A stretch of DNA of 64,000 nt from Nocardioides allogilvus (GTDB lineage: Bacteria > Actinomycetota > Actinomycetes > Propionibacteriales > Nocardioidaceae), in NCBI RefSeq assembly GCF_003047285.1, contig NZ_PZYX01000002.1, positions 1-64,000 of the forward strand. Reading direction: 5' to 3'. A program made the position numbers and the translations under genes. Numbering within the stretch: position 1 is the stretch's first letter; each line of letters starts with the position of its first letter. Under the pieces are notes generated by a model, which made no database searches, was not told the origin of the DNA, and saw only the letters and a program-made list of their open reading frames with translations. Positions 8,302-16,421 of this stretch are shown piece after piece.

Positions 8302-9550
8302 CGGAGCCTGCCTTGTCGCGCGTCTCCGCCGCAGCGTGGTGCAGGGCGAGCAGGTCCTCACGGATCGGGCTGTAGCGCATCGACCCGCCGTTGATCCACG
8401 CATCGACGAACTCCGTGCCGGCCCCGAACTTGTCCTTCTCGCACGGCAGGTGGATCACGTCGTGCTTGTCGCGCACGACACCCGGCGGGTCCTCGCCGTC
8501 CTCGACCGCGGCCATGGCCTCCTTGAACATCTTGCGGAGCATGGCGACGCCCTGGTCGGAGCGTCCGAGGTGTTCCTGCGACCGGTCGGTGATCGCGCCC
8601 TGCGAGACCCACGCCATCACGTCCTGCCCCTCGACGTAGTCGGTGATGAACTCACCGTTCTCGTCGCGGTACGGGAACTCGTAGACCGAGGGCCGATCCT
8701 GCTTCTCCCACTCCCCTCCCTCGGGGTGGTGGAGGGTGTAGAAGAGCTTCCAGGTCGTCGTGTCGTCGATGGGGACCCGGATCTGCATCTGGTCGATCCA
8801 CTGGCCACCGACGCGCATGCCGTAGGGGAACATCAACGGGTGGCCGATGGCCCAGTCGTCGCTGTCCTCGCCGTGACCCTCGAGCACGCGGCGCTTGATG
8901 ATGCCGTACTCGAACTCCTCGAAAGCGACCTTGATGTGCTTCTTCTGGAAGGACTTCGGTGCGTCGAATCCCTGGGTCTCGCCGAGGAACTGGAAGTACG
9001 CGCCGTGCAGCCACTCGACGTGGTGCGGGTCGACGGAGTTCTCCATGATCTGCAGCCAGTTGCACGGCAACGTCGCCGTGCCGACCTCCCGGATGCCGTC
9101 GAGCACGTAGACGTCGAAGGGAGGCAGCTCGGGCACCGGACCGGGACCGACGTAGACCCACACCATCCCGCCCATCGTCTGGGCGGAGCCGGCCTTGGCC
9201 TTGATTTTCTCGCGGAACGTGGTGTTGTCGTTCTCGGCCGGCTGCTCGACGCACTGTCCGTCGAAGTCGTACTTCCAGCCGTGGTAGCCGCAGCGGATGC
9301 CGTCCTCGTGCACGATGCCGTAGGTCAGCGACGCACGACGGTGCGGGCAGGCTTCGCCGATGATGCCGTACTTGCCGGACGGGGTCTTGTAGAGCGTCCA
9401 GTTCTCCCCGAGCAACCGGACGGTCTTGCTGGGCCTGGCGTCGAAGTCCTGCTCGAACGCGATCGGGTACCAGTAGCGGCGCAGCAGCTCGCCCATCCTG
9501 GTGCCGGGTCCGACACGGGTCATTTCTTCGTTCTGTTCAACGGTCAGCAT
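8294..9550 (-). CDS. Rieske non-heme iron oxygenase, phthalate dioxygenase type
   Basis: A 418-residue single-subunit ring-hydroxylating oxygenase. The Rieske centre is C68-x-H70 (ACPHRRA) and C87-x2-H90 (CGYHGWKYDFDG). The mononuclear iron site is in ENSVDPHHVEWLH: Asp174, His177 and His182. Members of this class (phthalate dioxygenase, VanA, chlorobenzoate oxygenases) usually bind aromatics carrying a negative group such as carboxylate. Here the upstream genes look able to make an aryl phosphate, which could supply that charge. A strong ribosome binding site (AAGGAG) lies ahead of ATG 9550. There is a 62-base gap from the gene before it. No beta subunit is present, as expected for this class. 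Confidence 0.92.
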   Translation of the reverse strand: MLTVEQNEEMTRVGPGTRMGELLRRYWYPIAFEQDFDARPSKTVRLLGENWTLYKTPSGKYGIIGEACPHRRASLTYGIVHEDGIRCGYHGWKYDFDGQCVEQPAENDNTTFREKIKAKAGSAQTMGGMVWVYVGPGPVPELPPFDVYVLDGIREVGTATLPCNWLQIMENSVDPHHVEWLHGAYFQFLGETQGFDAPKSFQKKHIKVAFEEFEYGIIKRRVLEGHGEDSDDWAIGHPLMFPYGMRVGGQWIDQMQIRVPIDDTTTWKLFYTLHHPEGGEWEKQDRPSVYEFPYRDENGEFITDYVEGQDVMAWVSQGAITDRSQEHLGRSDQGVAMLRKMFKEAMAAVEDGEDPPGVVRDKHDVIHLPCEKDKFGAGTEFVDAWINGGSMRYSPIREDLLALHHAAAETRDKAGSGA

Positions 9551-9612
9551 CGATGTTGCTCCTTCTCGTCTGGTGGTCCGGGGCGCCCGGTCCGGCTGGA
9601 GAGCGCGTGCTC

Positions 9613-11424
9613 TCAGTCCAGGACCGTGACCTTCCCGGTGTTGCCGTCAACCCGGAGCATCTGTCCGGTCTTCAGGTTCTTGGTGCCGAAGGCCGTGCCG
9701 GTGACCGCCGGCAGGCCGTACTCGCGGCAGACGATCGCTGCGTGGCTCATCATTCCGCCGACGTCGGTCACGGTGGCTTTGATCTTCCCGAAGACCGGTG
9801 CCCACGAGGGGGCGGTCAGCGGGGCCACGAGGATCTCCCCCTCCTGGATCTCGCCGATCTGGTCAGCGTTGAAGATCACCCGCGCCGGTCCCTCGACCAG
9901 CCCCGGCGACGCGGCGAACCCGCTCAGCGACCCGTCGTCGGAGTCACTGCCCGTGTTCAGCCAGGCCGCCACCGAGTCGGAGGTGATGCCCCACAACATG
10001 ACGGTGAAGGGCTCGGTCACGACCTCAGGCGGAACGCCGAGAGCGGGCGGCGCCGACCAGGTCTTGAGGGACTCGTGGACGCCGTGGCGACGCTCGATCT
10101 CCGCCGGCCAGTACGCCGGACCGCGCGAGGGAGCGCCCACCGACCATCCGGCGTAGAGGTCGAAGAGCACGTCGGCGAGCTCGTTCCGGCGGAACATGAA
10201 GACGTCGTCGACCTCGGTGATGAAGCCTGCGGTCTTGAGCACCTCGCCGAGCTCGCGCATCTTGCGCCAGATCACCGAGTGCGCCCAGTGCTCGACGTAG
10301 AAGTTGTGGTTCTCGACGTAGGGGAAGACGGTGCGCGAGAGGCCGAGCTTGCCGTCGAAGGCGGCGCGGTCCTCGTCGGAGTCGAGCAGCTCGCGGTACT
10401 CCGACACGACCCGGTCGCGCTCGGTGTGCAGCGCCTCGACCGGTCGGTTGAGGTCGACGCCCTCCTTCACCTTGGCGATGTAGTCGGTGATGTAGCCCAA
10501 CGGCACCTCGACGTTCTGGATCCAGATCTTGTCGGAGTGGTAGAAGCCGGAGCCGGTGGAGAAGTTGAACCAGGGCTCGGCGGCCTTGTCCCACTCGGCG
10601 ATCCAGGCACGGCCGGCCTCGTCGGTCTCGAGCTTGGCCCACACGTCCTCGGGGCTGCCGCCGTCGAAGTGGCTGTCGATGCCGCTGCTCACGGCCAGCC
10701 GGGCGAGCGACTTGAGATGGTCGTCGGGCTTGAACAGGTCGACGTCCACGCCGGCGACCATCTTGGCGATCGCGAGGTCGGGGATCGAGGGAAAGGCGGC
10801 CTTGCAGAACCCGAAGAAGTCGAGGTAGGCGGCGTAGCCGAGGTTGAGGAACTCGAAGTGGTACTGCCACAGCGTGACGACGTGGTCCAGCAGGCGGTGG
10901 TACGTCGACAGCAGCCGGTCACCCGAACCGCGCCCGGCACCCGAGGTGATGACGTCGAGGTCCTCCATCTCCGGCAGGGCGCTGAAGTCGAGCTCGGTCA
11001 TCTGCTGGACGAGGGCCCGCACCTTGACCAGCCAGTCGTCGTACAACCGGTCCCAGTTGGCGAAGTAGAAGCCGGCCCGCTCCATGAAGTGCGGGACCCG
11101 GGCCTCGATGTCGGCCTCGGGGGCGGGGACGGGGCTCAGGAAGACGTAGCCGTTCAGGATGCGGAAGTCGACGCCGTAGGCGGGCGGCACCAGGTAGTGC
11201 CGGGTGTTGTACTGCCCGAGCGAGGCGATGGCCACCTCGAAGACGTGGGCGTCCCAGGGCGTGAGGGCCTCAGGCCAGTGGACGCCGTCGTGGAACCAGA
11301 AGCCCGCGTCCTCGTAGTCGCGTCGCTCCTCGGAGAAGACCGCGGAGTAGGAGTAGAGGTCCTGCCAGCCCTCGGCGCCGTCGGGCGCCTCGATCTCGAA
11401 GGGGCTCGGGAAGCGATCAGCCAT
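9613..11424 (-). CDS. phenylphosphate-synthase-like PEP-utilising protein (PpsA/CreH-like)
   Basis: A 603-residue protein. The C-terminal 90 residues are the swivelling phosphohistidine domain of PEP synthase and pyruvate phosphate dikinase: GGMMSHAAIVCREYG, with the phosphate-carrying His at about 561. The first 480 residues do not contain the ATP-grasp domain and should bind the phenolic substrate. The size (near 68 kDa) and its pairing with a separate ATP-grasp gene match the two-subunit phenylphosphate synthase of Thauera (PpsA and PpsB) and the 4-methylphenyl phosphate synthase CreHI of Corynebacterium, from established knowledge. The ATP-derived phosphate would pass from the partner to this His and then to the phenol hydroxyl. 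No PEP synthase third domain is present, so it is not an ordinary PEP synthase. Substrate is inferred. Confidence 0.82.
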   Translation of the reverse strand: MADRFPSPFEIEAPDGAEGWQDLYSYSAVFSEERRDYEDAGFWFHDGVHWPEALTPWDAHVFEVAIASLGQYNTRHYLVPPAYGVDFRILNGYVFLSPVPAPEADIEARVPHFMERAGFYFANWDRLYDDWLVKVRALVQQMTELDFSALPEMEDLDVITSGAGRGSGDRLLSTYHRLLDHVVTLWQYHFEFLNLGYAAYLDFFGFCKAAFPSIPDLAIAKMVAGVDVDLFKPDDHLKSLARLAVSSGIDSHFDGGSPEDVWAKLETDEAGRAWIAEWDKAAEPWFNFSTGSGFYHSDKIWIQNVEVPLGYITDYIAKVKEGVDLNRPVEALHTERDRVVSEYRELLDSDEDRAAFDGKLGLSRTVFPYVENHNFYVEHWAHSVIWRKMRELGEVLKTAGFITEVDDVFMFRRNELADVLFDLYAGWSVGAPSRGPAYWPAEIERRHGVHESLKTWSAPPALGVPPEVVTEPFTVMLWGITSDSVAAWLNTGSDSDDGSLSGFAASPGLVEGPARVIFNADQIGEIQEGEILVAPLTAPSWAPVFGKIKATVTDVGGMMSHAAIVCREYGLPAVTGTAFGTKNLKTGQMLRVDGNTGKVTVLD

Positions 11425-11493
11425 GGGAATCAGTCCTTGCGTCTGGGTGGGTTCGAGTCGGAGGGGATGCGCGTAGCGCTGTGCTGACCCGAG

Positions 11494-12621
11494 TCAGCCC
11501 GTCGCGGCCCCCTTTCTGGCGGACAGCGGATTGACGAGGGTGTCGACGATCGAGGCCATCAGGTCCGTCGTGCGGGCGACGGAGTGGCGCTTCTTGCTCC
11601 ACACGGTCTCGGGGCGCGCCTGCAGGAGCACCACGTCGGAGCCGGACGGCAGGTCGTCGTCGAGCGCCCACTCGATGTCCTGGGGGCAGCCGTAGTGCTT
11701 CTCCGCGGTCCTGGCCAGCCGTGCGATGGCGATGATCTCGTCGTCGGTGAGCGACGGTGCGTTGACCTTGTCGTCGGACAGCTCGACCCGGGTGACCCTG
11801 GGTGCGGCGCCGTCGTCGGACTCGGTGAGCAGGTGGGCGTGGGTCTTGGGGCTGATCGTGCGGCGGTTGATGGTCCACATGACCTTGTCGACCAGGAAGT
11901 TGTCGGGCGTGACGTCGCCGGAGACGACGCCCTCGCCGAAGCCCCAGGCGGAGTCGATGCAGATGCCGGACCTGTCTCCGTTGCTGGGGTCGAGAGTGAA
12001 GGCGACCCCGGCGGCGCGCGGACGGACCATCTTCTGCACGGCGACGGCCATGTCGACCTCGTCGTGCGGGTAGCCCATCTCGGCGCGGTAGACGATGGCG
12101 CGCTCGGTGAACAGGCTGGCCCAGCACTCGCGGACCTTCTGGCGCACGGCGTCGATCCCGCACACCCAGAGATAGGTGTCGTGCTCACCGGCGAAGGACG
12201 CGTCGGGCGAGTCCTCCGACGTCGCAGAGGAGCGCACGGCGACGGGCACGTCCGGCACGCCGGCGAGTGTGCACAGCTCGGCGTAGCTCTCGTCGAGGAG
12301 GCTCTGGTGCTCGTCCAACAGCCGCCAGCTCGTCACCATCTCGCGCGCCCGGGCCGCTGCCTCCTTGAGCGCGGCGGAGTCGGTGATGTCGGTGGCAGCG
12401 AGGAGCTCGCTGATGCTCGGCATCAGGCCGGAGGCCTGACCGGCCTCGGCGAACGCTCGGGTGGTGATCGCGAAGCCCGGCGGGACGGGAAGTCCTGCCT
12501 GGCTCATGACCCCCAGCGAGGCGCACTTGCCACCGACGTGCGGGTGGTGCTCGGTGGCAAGACTTCCGAACGGCACGATGCTCGGGTACTCGGTCATCTC
12601 GTGTGCTGTCATGTTAGTCAT
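11494..12621 (-). CDS. phenylphosphate-synthase-like ATP-grasp subunit (PpsB/CreI-like)
   Basis: A 375-residue PEP/pyruvate-binding (PPDK N-terminal) domain protein. Visible signatures are VGGKCASLG near residue 29, AVRSSATSEDSPDASFAG near 128, QKMVRPRAAGVAFTLDP and the closing LLQARPETVW. This is the stand-alone nucleotide-binding half of a PEP synthase, about 40 kDa, as in PpsB of phenylphosphate synthase. It should bind ATP and phosphorylate the His of the protein encoded next. Start: ATG 12621, overlapping the phosphatase stop as ATGA; ATG 12612 is the next choice. Confidence 0.83.
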   Translation of the reverse strand: MTNMTAHEMTEYPSIVPFGSLATEHHPHVGGKCASLGVMSQAGLPVPPGFAITTRAFAEAGQASGLMPSISELLAATDITDSAALKEAAARAREMVTSWRLLDEHQSLLDESYAELCTLAGVPDVPVAVRSSATSEDSPDASFAGEHDTYLWVCGIDAVRQKVRECWASLFTERAIVYRAEMGYPHDEVDMAVAVQKMVRPRAAGVAFTLDPSNGDRSGICIDSAWGFGEGVVSGDVTPDNFLVDKVMWTINRRTISPKTHAHLLTESDDGAAPRVTRVELSDDKVNAPSLTDDEIIAIARLARTAEKHYGCPQDIEWALDDDLPSGSDVVLLQARPETVWSKKRHSVARTTDLMASIVDTLVNPLSARKGAATG

Positions 12622-13658
12622 TCCTGGAAGCGGGGGTCGGAGTTGGCGGGCAGGGCATCGAGGTCGGGGATCACGACCTCCTGGACGCGGTTGCGGTAGA
12701 GCACGAGCGCGGTGTGGCCGCCCGCGACGAGCCGAACGCGCACGAACTCGGTGTTGAAGGGCTCGCCCGGGTCGTAGCCCATCGCGAGGGTCGCGAACGC
12801 CCGGATCGGGCCGGAGTGCGTCGCGACCACGACCGTGTCGGCCGATGTCCGCGCGTGGGCGTCGAGGATGCCGCGCCAGAAGCGACGCACGCACGAGACG
12901 GGCGGTTCGAAGTAGAGCATCGGCATCGTCAGCCAGTGGGTGATGGGGTCCCCACCGCCCTTCTGGATGCCCCAGAATCGGTCGATGTCCACCAGCCAGC
13001 CGGGCCGTTCGCCCAGGCCGACGCGCTCGTACTTCTCGATCTCCCGGTGATAGATCCGGAAGGCGCTGGTCACGTCGCGCGGACCCTCGGGGGTAGCGAC
13101 CTCGAAGTTGCGGAAGTTGGGGTCGTCGAGCAGCTCGCCGATCTCGGGGCGGCCCCTACCGAAGAGCTCGACGTTGTCGAGGAGGCCGCGCCGTATGTGC
13201 TCGGCGGTCTGGCGGGCGCGATTGGTCGGGGCGCACAACAGCTCGAGCTTTGTGCCGTCGGTGACCCGGCGGGCGAGCTCCTGCCCGCGCCGGTGGGCCT
13301 GCCAGGAGCCGAGCGGGGTGAGGCCGGACTCCGAGGAGTAGCCCTGTGTCTCCCCGTGCCGGACGAGGTAGATGTCGCAGTCGACGTCGGCGATCTGGTC
13401 ACGGCGCTCCGGGACGATCTCCTTGGTGCGGGTCACCTCGGCCCACGCGCGCGAGGAGCCGACGACGTTGCCGTCGTACTCCACGGGCTCCGCGCCGGCA
13501 CCCCGGTTGCGGAACTGACGCAGGTAGAGCGGGACGGACTCGTCGGACTCGTCGGGCGTGGCCGGCGGCGCTCCCTTGCGGGACTGGTGACGGTTGAGGT
13601 ATGCCGGCGCGTCCGGTCGCTCGGTGCGTGGCAGGGAGGCCGGCTTCTCGATGGTCAT
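12618..13658 (-). CDS. histidine phosphatase family protein, candidate aryl-phosphate phosphatase
   Basis: A 346-residue histidine phosphatase (phosphoglycerate-mutase fold). The phosphohistidine motif LVRHGETQ has His101 and the second catalytic His is in VVATHSGPIRAF near residue 293. There is a roughly 90-residue N-terminal extension with many charged residues. The gene is the direct upstream neighbour of the phosphorylating pair, with ATGA overlap. In Corynebacterium the cre cluster for 4-cresol pairs CreHI with a phosphohydrolase, CreD, that removes the phosphate after oxidation; this protein could play that part. That is inference from order and family. Confidence 0.8.
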   Translation of the reverse strand: MTIEKPASLPRTERPDAPAYLNRHQSRKGAPPATPDESDESVPLYLRQFRNRGAGAEPVEYDGNVVGSSRAWAEVTRTKEIVPERRDQIADVDCDIYLVRHGETQGYSSESGLTPLGSWQAHRRGQELARRVTDGTKLELLCAPTNRARQTAEHIRRGLLDNVELFGRGRPEIGELLDDPNFRNFEVATPEGPRDVTSAFRIYHREIEKYERVGLGERPGWLVDIDRFWGIQKGGGDPITHWLTMPMLYFEPPVSCVRRFWRGILDAHARTSADTVVVATHSGPIRAFATLAMGYDPGEPFNTEFVRVRLVAGGHTALVLYRNRVQEVVIPDLDALPANSDPRFQE

Positions 13659-13666
13659 CGCCGGCC

Positions 13667-14578
13667 TCAGCTGTGCACCGTGAGGAACTGCTGGTTCACG
13701 ACGCCGTCGTAGTAGAACATCGCCCGCCCCATCTCGGCCTCGGTCCAGGTCACCGGCTCGGCCCCGGGGTCGACCCAGTAGCCGCCGGTGAACATCTCGT
13801 TGCGATTGCCGACCGGGTCGAAGAAGTAGAGGCACTGACCGCGCGTGACACCGTGGCGTGTGGGGTTCATCTCGATGTTGACGCCGTGGTAGACGCAGGC
13901 GTCTGCGGCGTTGCGCAGGTCGTTCCAGCCGTCCACCCAGAAGGCAAAGTGGTGCAGCCCCTGGTTGGGCCCGGTGATGAAGGCGATGTCGTGCGAGCGG
14001 TGTGACACCTCGAGCCAGCTGGCGATCTGGTAGCCGTCGTCGCCGACGATCTGCTCGGTGAGCCGGAAGTCGAGGTGCTCGGTGAGGAACCTCGTGTTGG
14101 TGTCTACCTCCTCCGCCGTCAGGAACACGTGGTCGACCCTCGGCGGCGCGATGCCGACGAGACCCATCGGGCGCGGTGGCGGGTTGGTCTGCGGGAGCAG
14201 GTTGCCGACCTGCTGCATCCCGTAGACCAGTTCCATCTCGTGCCCGCTGGGCAGGAGGAACCGGATCGACGTGCCGTGGCCGGGCGCCCATTCGTCGGCC
14301 GCATACCGGCGTACGGCGATGCCGGCTGCCTCGAGGCGCTGCTGGTAGTGGTCGAGGTCCTCCGCATCGGTAACCTTGAACCCGAAGTGGTTGAGCCCGT
14401 GGGTCGGCTCGTGGGTCAGGACGACACTGTGGTGCTGGTGCTCGTCCCAGCACTTCATGAAGACGCGCGAGGAGTCGCGCGCGGTCTCGATCATGCCGAT
14501 GACCTCGGAGTAGTAGGCGGTCGCGAGCTCGAGGTCCGGCACGCGGAGCTCGACGTGGGACAGGCGCAGGATCGTCAT
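13667..14578 (-). CDS. catechol 2,3-dioxygenase (extradiol, VOC fold)
   Basis: A 303-residue XylE-length extradiol dioxygenase. Iron ligands His150 (PPRVDH), His210 (GLHH) and Glu261 (NRNEMF), and the acid-base Tyr251, line up with H153, H214, E265 and Y255 of XylE. It opens catechol or an alkylcatechol next to the hydroxyls to give 2-hydroxymuconate semialdehyde or a ketone analogue. The start ATG overlaps the preceding dioxygenase stop by one base. The two tandem enzymes share roughly half their residues by eye and may have different substrate ranges. Confidence 0.92.
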   Translation of the reverse strand: MTILRLSHVELRVPDLELATAYYSEVIGMIETARDSSRVFMKCWDEHQHHSVVLTHEPTHGLNHFGFKVTDAEDLDHYQQRLEAAGIAVRRYAADEWAPGHGTSIRFLLPSGHEMELVYGMQQVGNLLPQTNPPPRPMGLVGIAPPRVDHVFLTAEEVDTNTRFLTEHLDFRLTEQIVGDDGYQIASWLEVSHRSHDIAFITGPNQGLHHFAFWVDGWNDLRNAADACVYHGVNIEMNPTRHGVTRGQCLYFFDPVGNRNEMFTGGYWVDPGAEPVTWTEAEMGRAMFYYDGVVNQQFLTVHS

Positions 14579-15669
14579 CAGGTGTGCACTCTCATGAAGC
14601 GTTCGTTGAGCTCGCCCTCGTAGTAGAAGACGGCGCGACCGATGTTGTCCTCGGTCCAGGTCAGGGTCGGGAAGTCGGGATCGGGGCGGTAGCCACCGGT
14701 GAAGACCTCGTTGCGGGTGCCGAGGGGGTCGAAGAAGTAGATGGTCGAGCCGCGAGTGATGCCGTGACGCGTCGGACCGACGTCGAGCTGGATGCCGTTG
14801 TAGGCGAGCACGTCGGCCGCGTCACGGACGTCGTCCCAGTCGTCGAGCCAGAACGCAAAGTGGTGCAGGCCTCCGTTGGGGCCGTGCACGATCGCCAGGT
14901 CGTGCGGTGAGTGCGAGCGCTCCAGCCAGGTGCCCAGCTGGTGGCCGTTCCCGTCGAGGAGCTGCTCGGTGATGCGGAACCCCAGCACGTCCATGTAGAA
15001 CTGCGTCGACTCGCCGACCTCCTCGGCGTTGATGAGCATGTGGTCCATCCGCGGCGGCGCGATCATGTCCCGCGGGAAGGGCTGATCGTCCGACGCGTTG
15101 TCGGGCAGGTGCCGCGGCCGGGTCGTCCCGACCTTCTCCACGTCCGCGACGAGCTCCATGACGTGGCCGCTTGGCGTGGAGAACCGGATCGACTCCCCCT
15201 GGCCCAGCGTCTGCCCCTTGCTGATGCGCTCCACGGGGAACCCGTAGCGCGACACCCGATTCTCCAGGTCAGCGAGGTCGTCCTCGTGGTGGACCTTGAA
15301 CGACATCAGGTCCATCCCCATGCGTGGCGCATAGCGCAACCGCAGGGAGTGGTGGTCCTCTTCGTCCCAGCACTTGAGGTAGACCGAGTCCTCGGTGCGG
15401 GCGGTGACGTCCATGCCCATCACGCCGGTGTAGTAGGCGGCGGCCAGGTCGAGGTCGGTGCAGGTGACGTCTACGTGACCGAGCCGCAGGATTCCGCGAG
15501 GACGGCCGGCGACGGTGCCGCGGGATTGCTGCCGCGAGTCGGATGGGTCGACCCGCAGACCGTCGGCCGGTTCACCGAACGGAAAGTCGCGGGTCGTGCC
15601 TGCTGGAGTCCCCTCGGCGAGATCGACATGTCCCGCCTCGGGAGCTGTGACGCCGTTCACTTTTGCCAT
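14578..15669 (-). CDS. catechol 2,3-dioxygenase with N-terminal extension
   Basis: A second extradiol dioxygenase. From residue 59 onward (GILRLGHVDV) it aligns with its neighbour, with iron ligands in PPRMDH, GLHH and TRNEVF. If ATG 15669 is the start, a 58-residue N-terminal tail precedes the fold; it is polar and glycine/proline-rich and I do not recognise it. A later start near GTG in the RGTVAGRP segment would give a normal-length protein. It is the first gene of the leftward operon; its ATG is about 95 bases from the divergent gene. Confidence 0.87.
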   Translation of the reverse strand: MAKVNGVTAPEAGHVDLAEGTPAGTTRDFPFGEPADGLRVDPSDSRQQSRGTVAGRPRGILRLGHVDVTCTDLDLAAAYYTGVMGMDVTARTEDSVYLKCWDEEDHHSLRLRYAPRMGMDLMSFKVHHEDDLADLENRVSRYGFPVERISKGQTLGQGESIRFSTPSGHVMELVADVEKVGTTRPRHLPDNASDDQPFPRDMIAPPRMDHMLINAEEVGESTQFYMDVLGFRITEQLLDGNGHQLGTWLERSHSPHDLAIVHGPNGGLHHFAFWLDDWDDVRDAADVLAYNGIQLDVGPTRHGITRGSTIYFFDPLGTRNEVFTGGYRPDPDFPTLTWTEDNIGRAVFYYEGELNERFMRVHT

Positions 15670-15764
15670 GTCCTGAACGTAGGACGGTCTGGACCCAAGC
15701 CGGATACGGTGTTCCTCCATGCGGAACGCAAAGTCCTACGTGGTCGCAGAGGGGTGACGCTGGG
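15670..15764. promoter_or_regulatory. divergent promoter region with inverted repeats, candidate IclR operator
   Basis: This 95-base gap separates the leftward catabolic operon from the rightward regulator operon. Two inverted repeats are visible: ACGTAGGAC at 15,677-15,685 with GTCCTACGT at 15,733-15,741 (perfect nine-base arms), and inside it GTTCC at 15,711-15,715 with GGAAC at 15,723-15,727. Such nested repeats in a divergent region next to an IclR gene are likely binding sites for it. No convincing -35/-10 pair was fixed. Confidence 0.5.
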
Positions 15765-16421
15765 ATGGTGGACAGCAAGGCGACCCCCGAGGCCAAGCGC
15801 GAGGCGGTGCGCGACTACGTCTGGGCCGTGCACACGACCTACCTCGACCATGTCCAGCACCTGCCGCCCGGTGAGCGGGCGCGGCTACCCCTGGTGGCGG
15901 CCGACAACGTCACGGTCATCGCAGCGGCCGCCCGCGGGCTGCACCTGATCGCCACCTCCGATGCGCTCCCTGCTCCCATCGGGCAGGAGGTCGAGATCGT
16001 CGACGAGCACCTCGGCACGCGGTGGTCACTACGGTTCTTCGACCCGTCGGTGATCCCCGCCCTCGGTGTGTCGTCCGATGACCGCGCGGAGTCGGTCCGG
16101 GCAACCCTCGGCGTCTCCGGCGCGATCTACCACCTGACCGTCGCGGACGGTGGTGGCCTGACGCCGCACCACGCCCAGCACTCCGGTGTCGCGCTGGCCA
16201 ACCTGCACGCGAAGACGTCTCGCGACCTCGACCGGCTCCGGGGGGAGCTCCCGCGCCAGGCAGCGCTGGTGGACGAGTTCGCGGCGTGTGTACGCCTCGA
16301 CCTGGACCAGGCCGCAGCGCTGGTGGCCGCCGAGCTCTCCAGCGGCAGGCTGGTCCCGGTGCCCGGGACGACCGCAGCCTCCTCCCTTGCCGCCCTGCTC
16401 GAGGACGTTCGGTCGCGATGA
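15765..16421 (+). CDS. uncharacterised 218-aa protein, divergent from the catabolic operon
   Basis: I do not recognise a family. The protein is soluble-looking with no membrane segment. It begins with a helical, charged part, has a middle region reminiscent of a substrate-binding or sensory beta fold (LIATSDALPAPIGQEVEIVD), and ends in a helical Ala/Leu-rich segment. The stop overlaps the IclR ATG (ATGA), so it is translationally coupled to the regulator. A co-sensor or an accessory to the pathway is possible. Start ATG 15765 follows GACGCTGGG; an upstream extension would run into the promoter region. Confidence 0.7.
   Translation: MVDSKATPEAKREAVRDYVWAVHTTYLDHVQHLPPGERARLPLVAADNVTVIAAAARGLHLIATSDALPAPIGQEVEIVDEHLGTRWSLRFFDPSVIPALGVSSDDRAESVRATLGVSGAIYHLTVADGGGLTPHHAQHSGVALANLHAKTSRDLDRLRGELPRQAALVDEFAACVRLDLDQAAALVAAELSSGRLVPVPGTTAASSLAALLEDVRSR

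Noticed and set aside
9613..12621. An ordinary PEP synthase or pyruvate phosphate dikinase broken in two by a frameshift
   Set aside because: The genes are in the reverse order of the domains in those enzymes, have a 69-base gap with their own start, and the larger protein has a long unrelated N-terminal part while the C-terminal PEP-binding barrel is missing.
8294..15669. Anaerobic phenol carboxylation (PpsAB with UbiD-type carboxylase)
   Set aside because: No carboxylase subunits are present, while oxygenases and extradiol dioxygenases are, so an aerobic pathway is far more likely.
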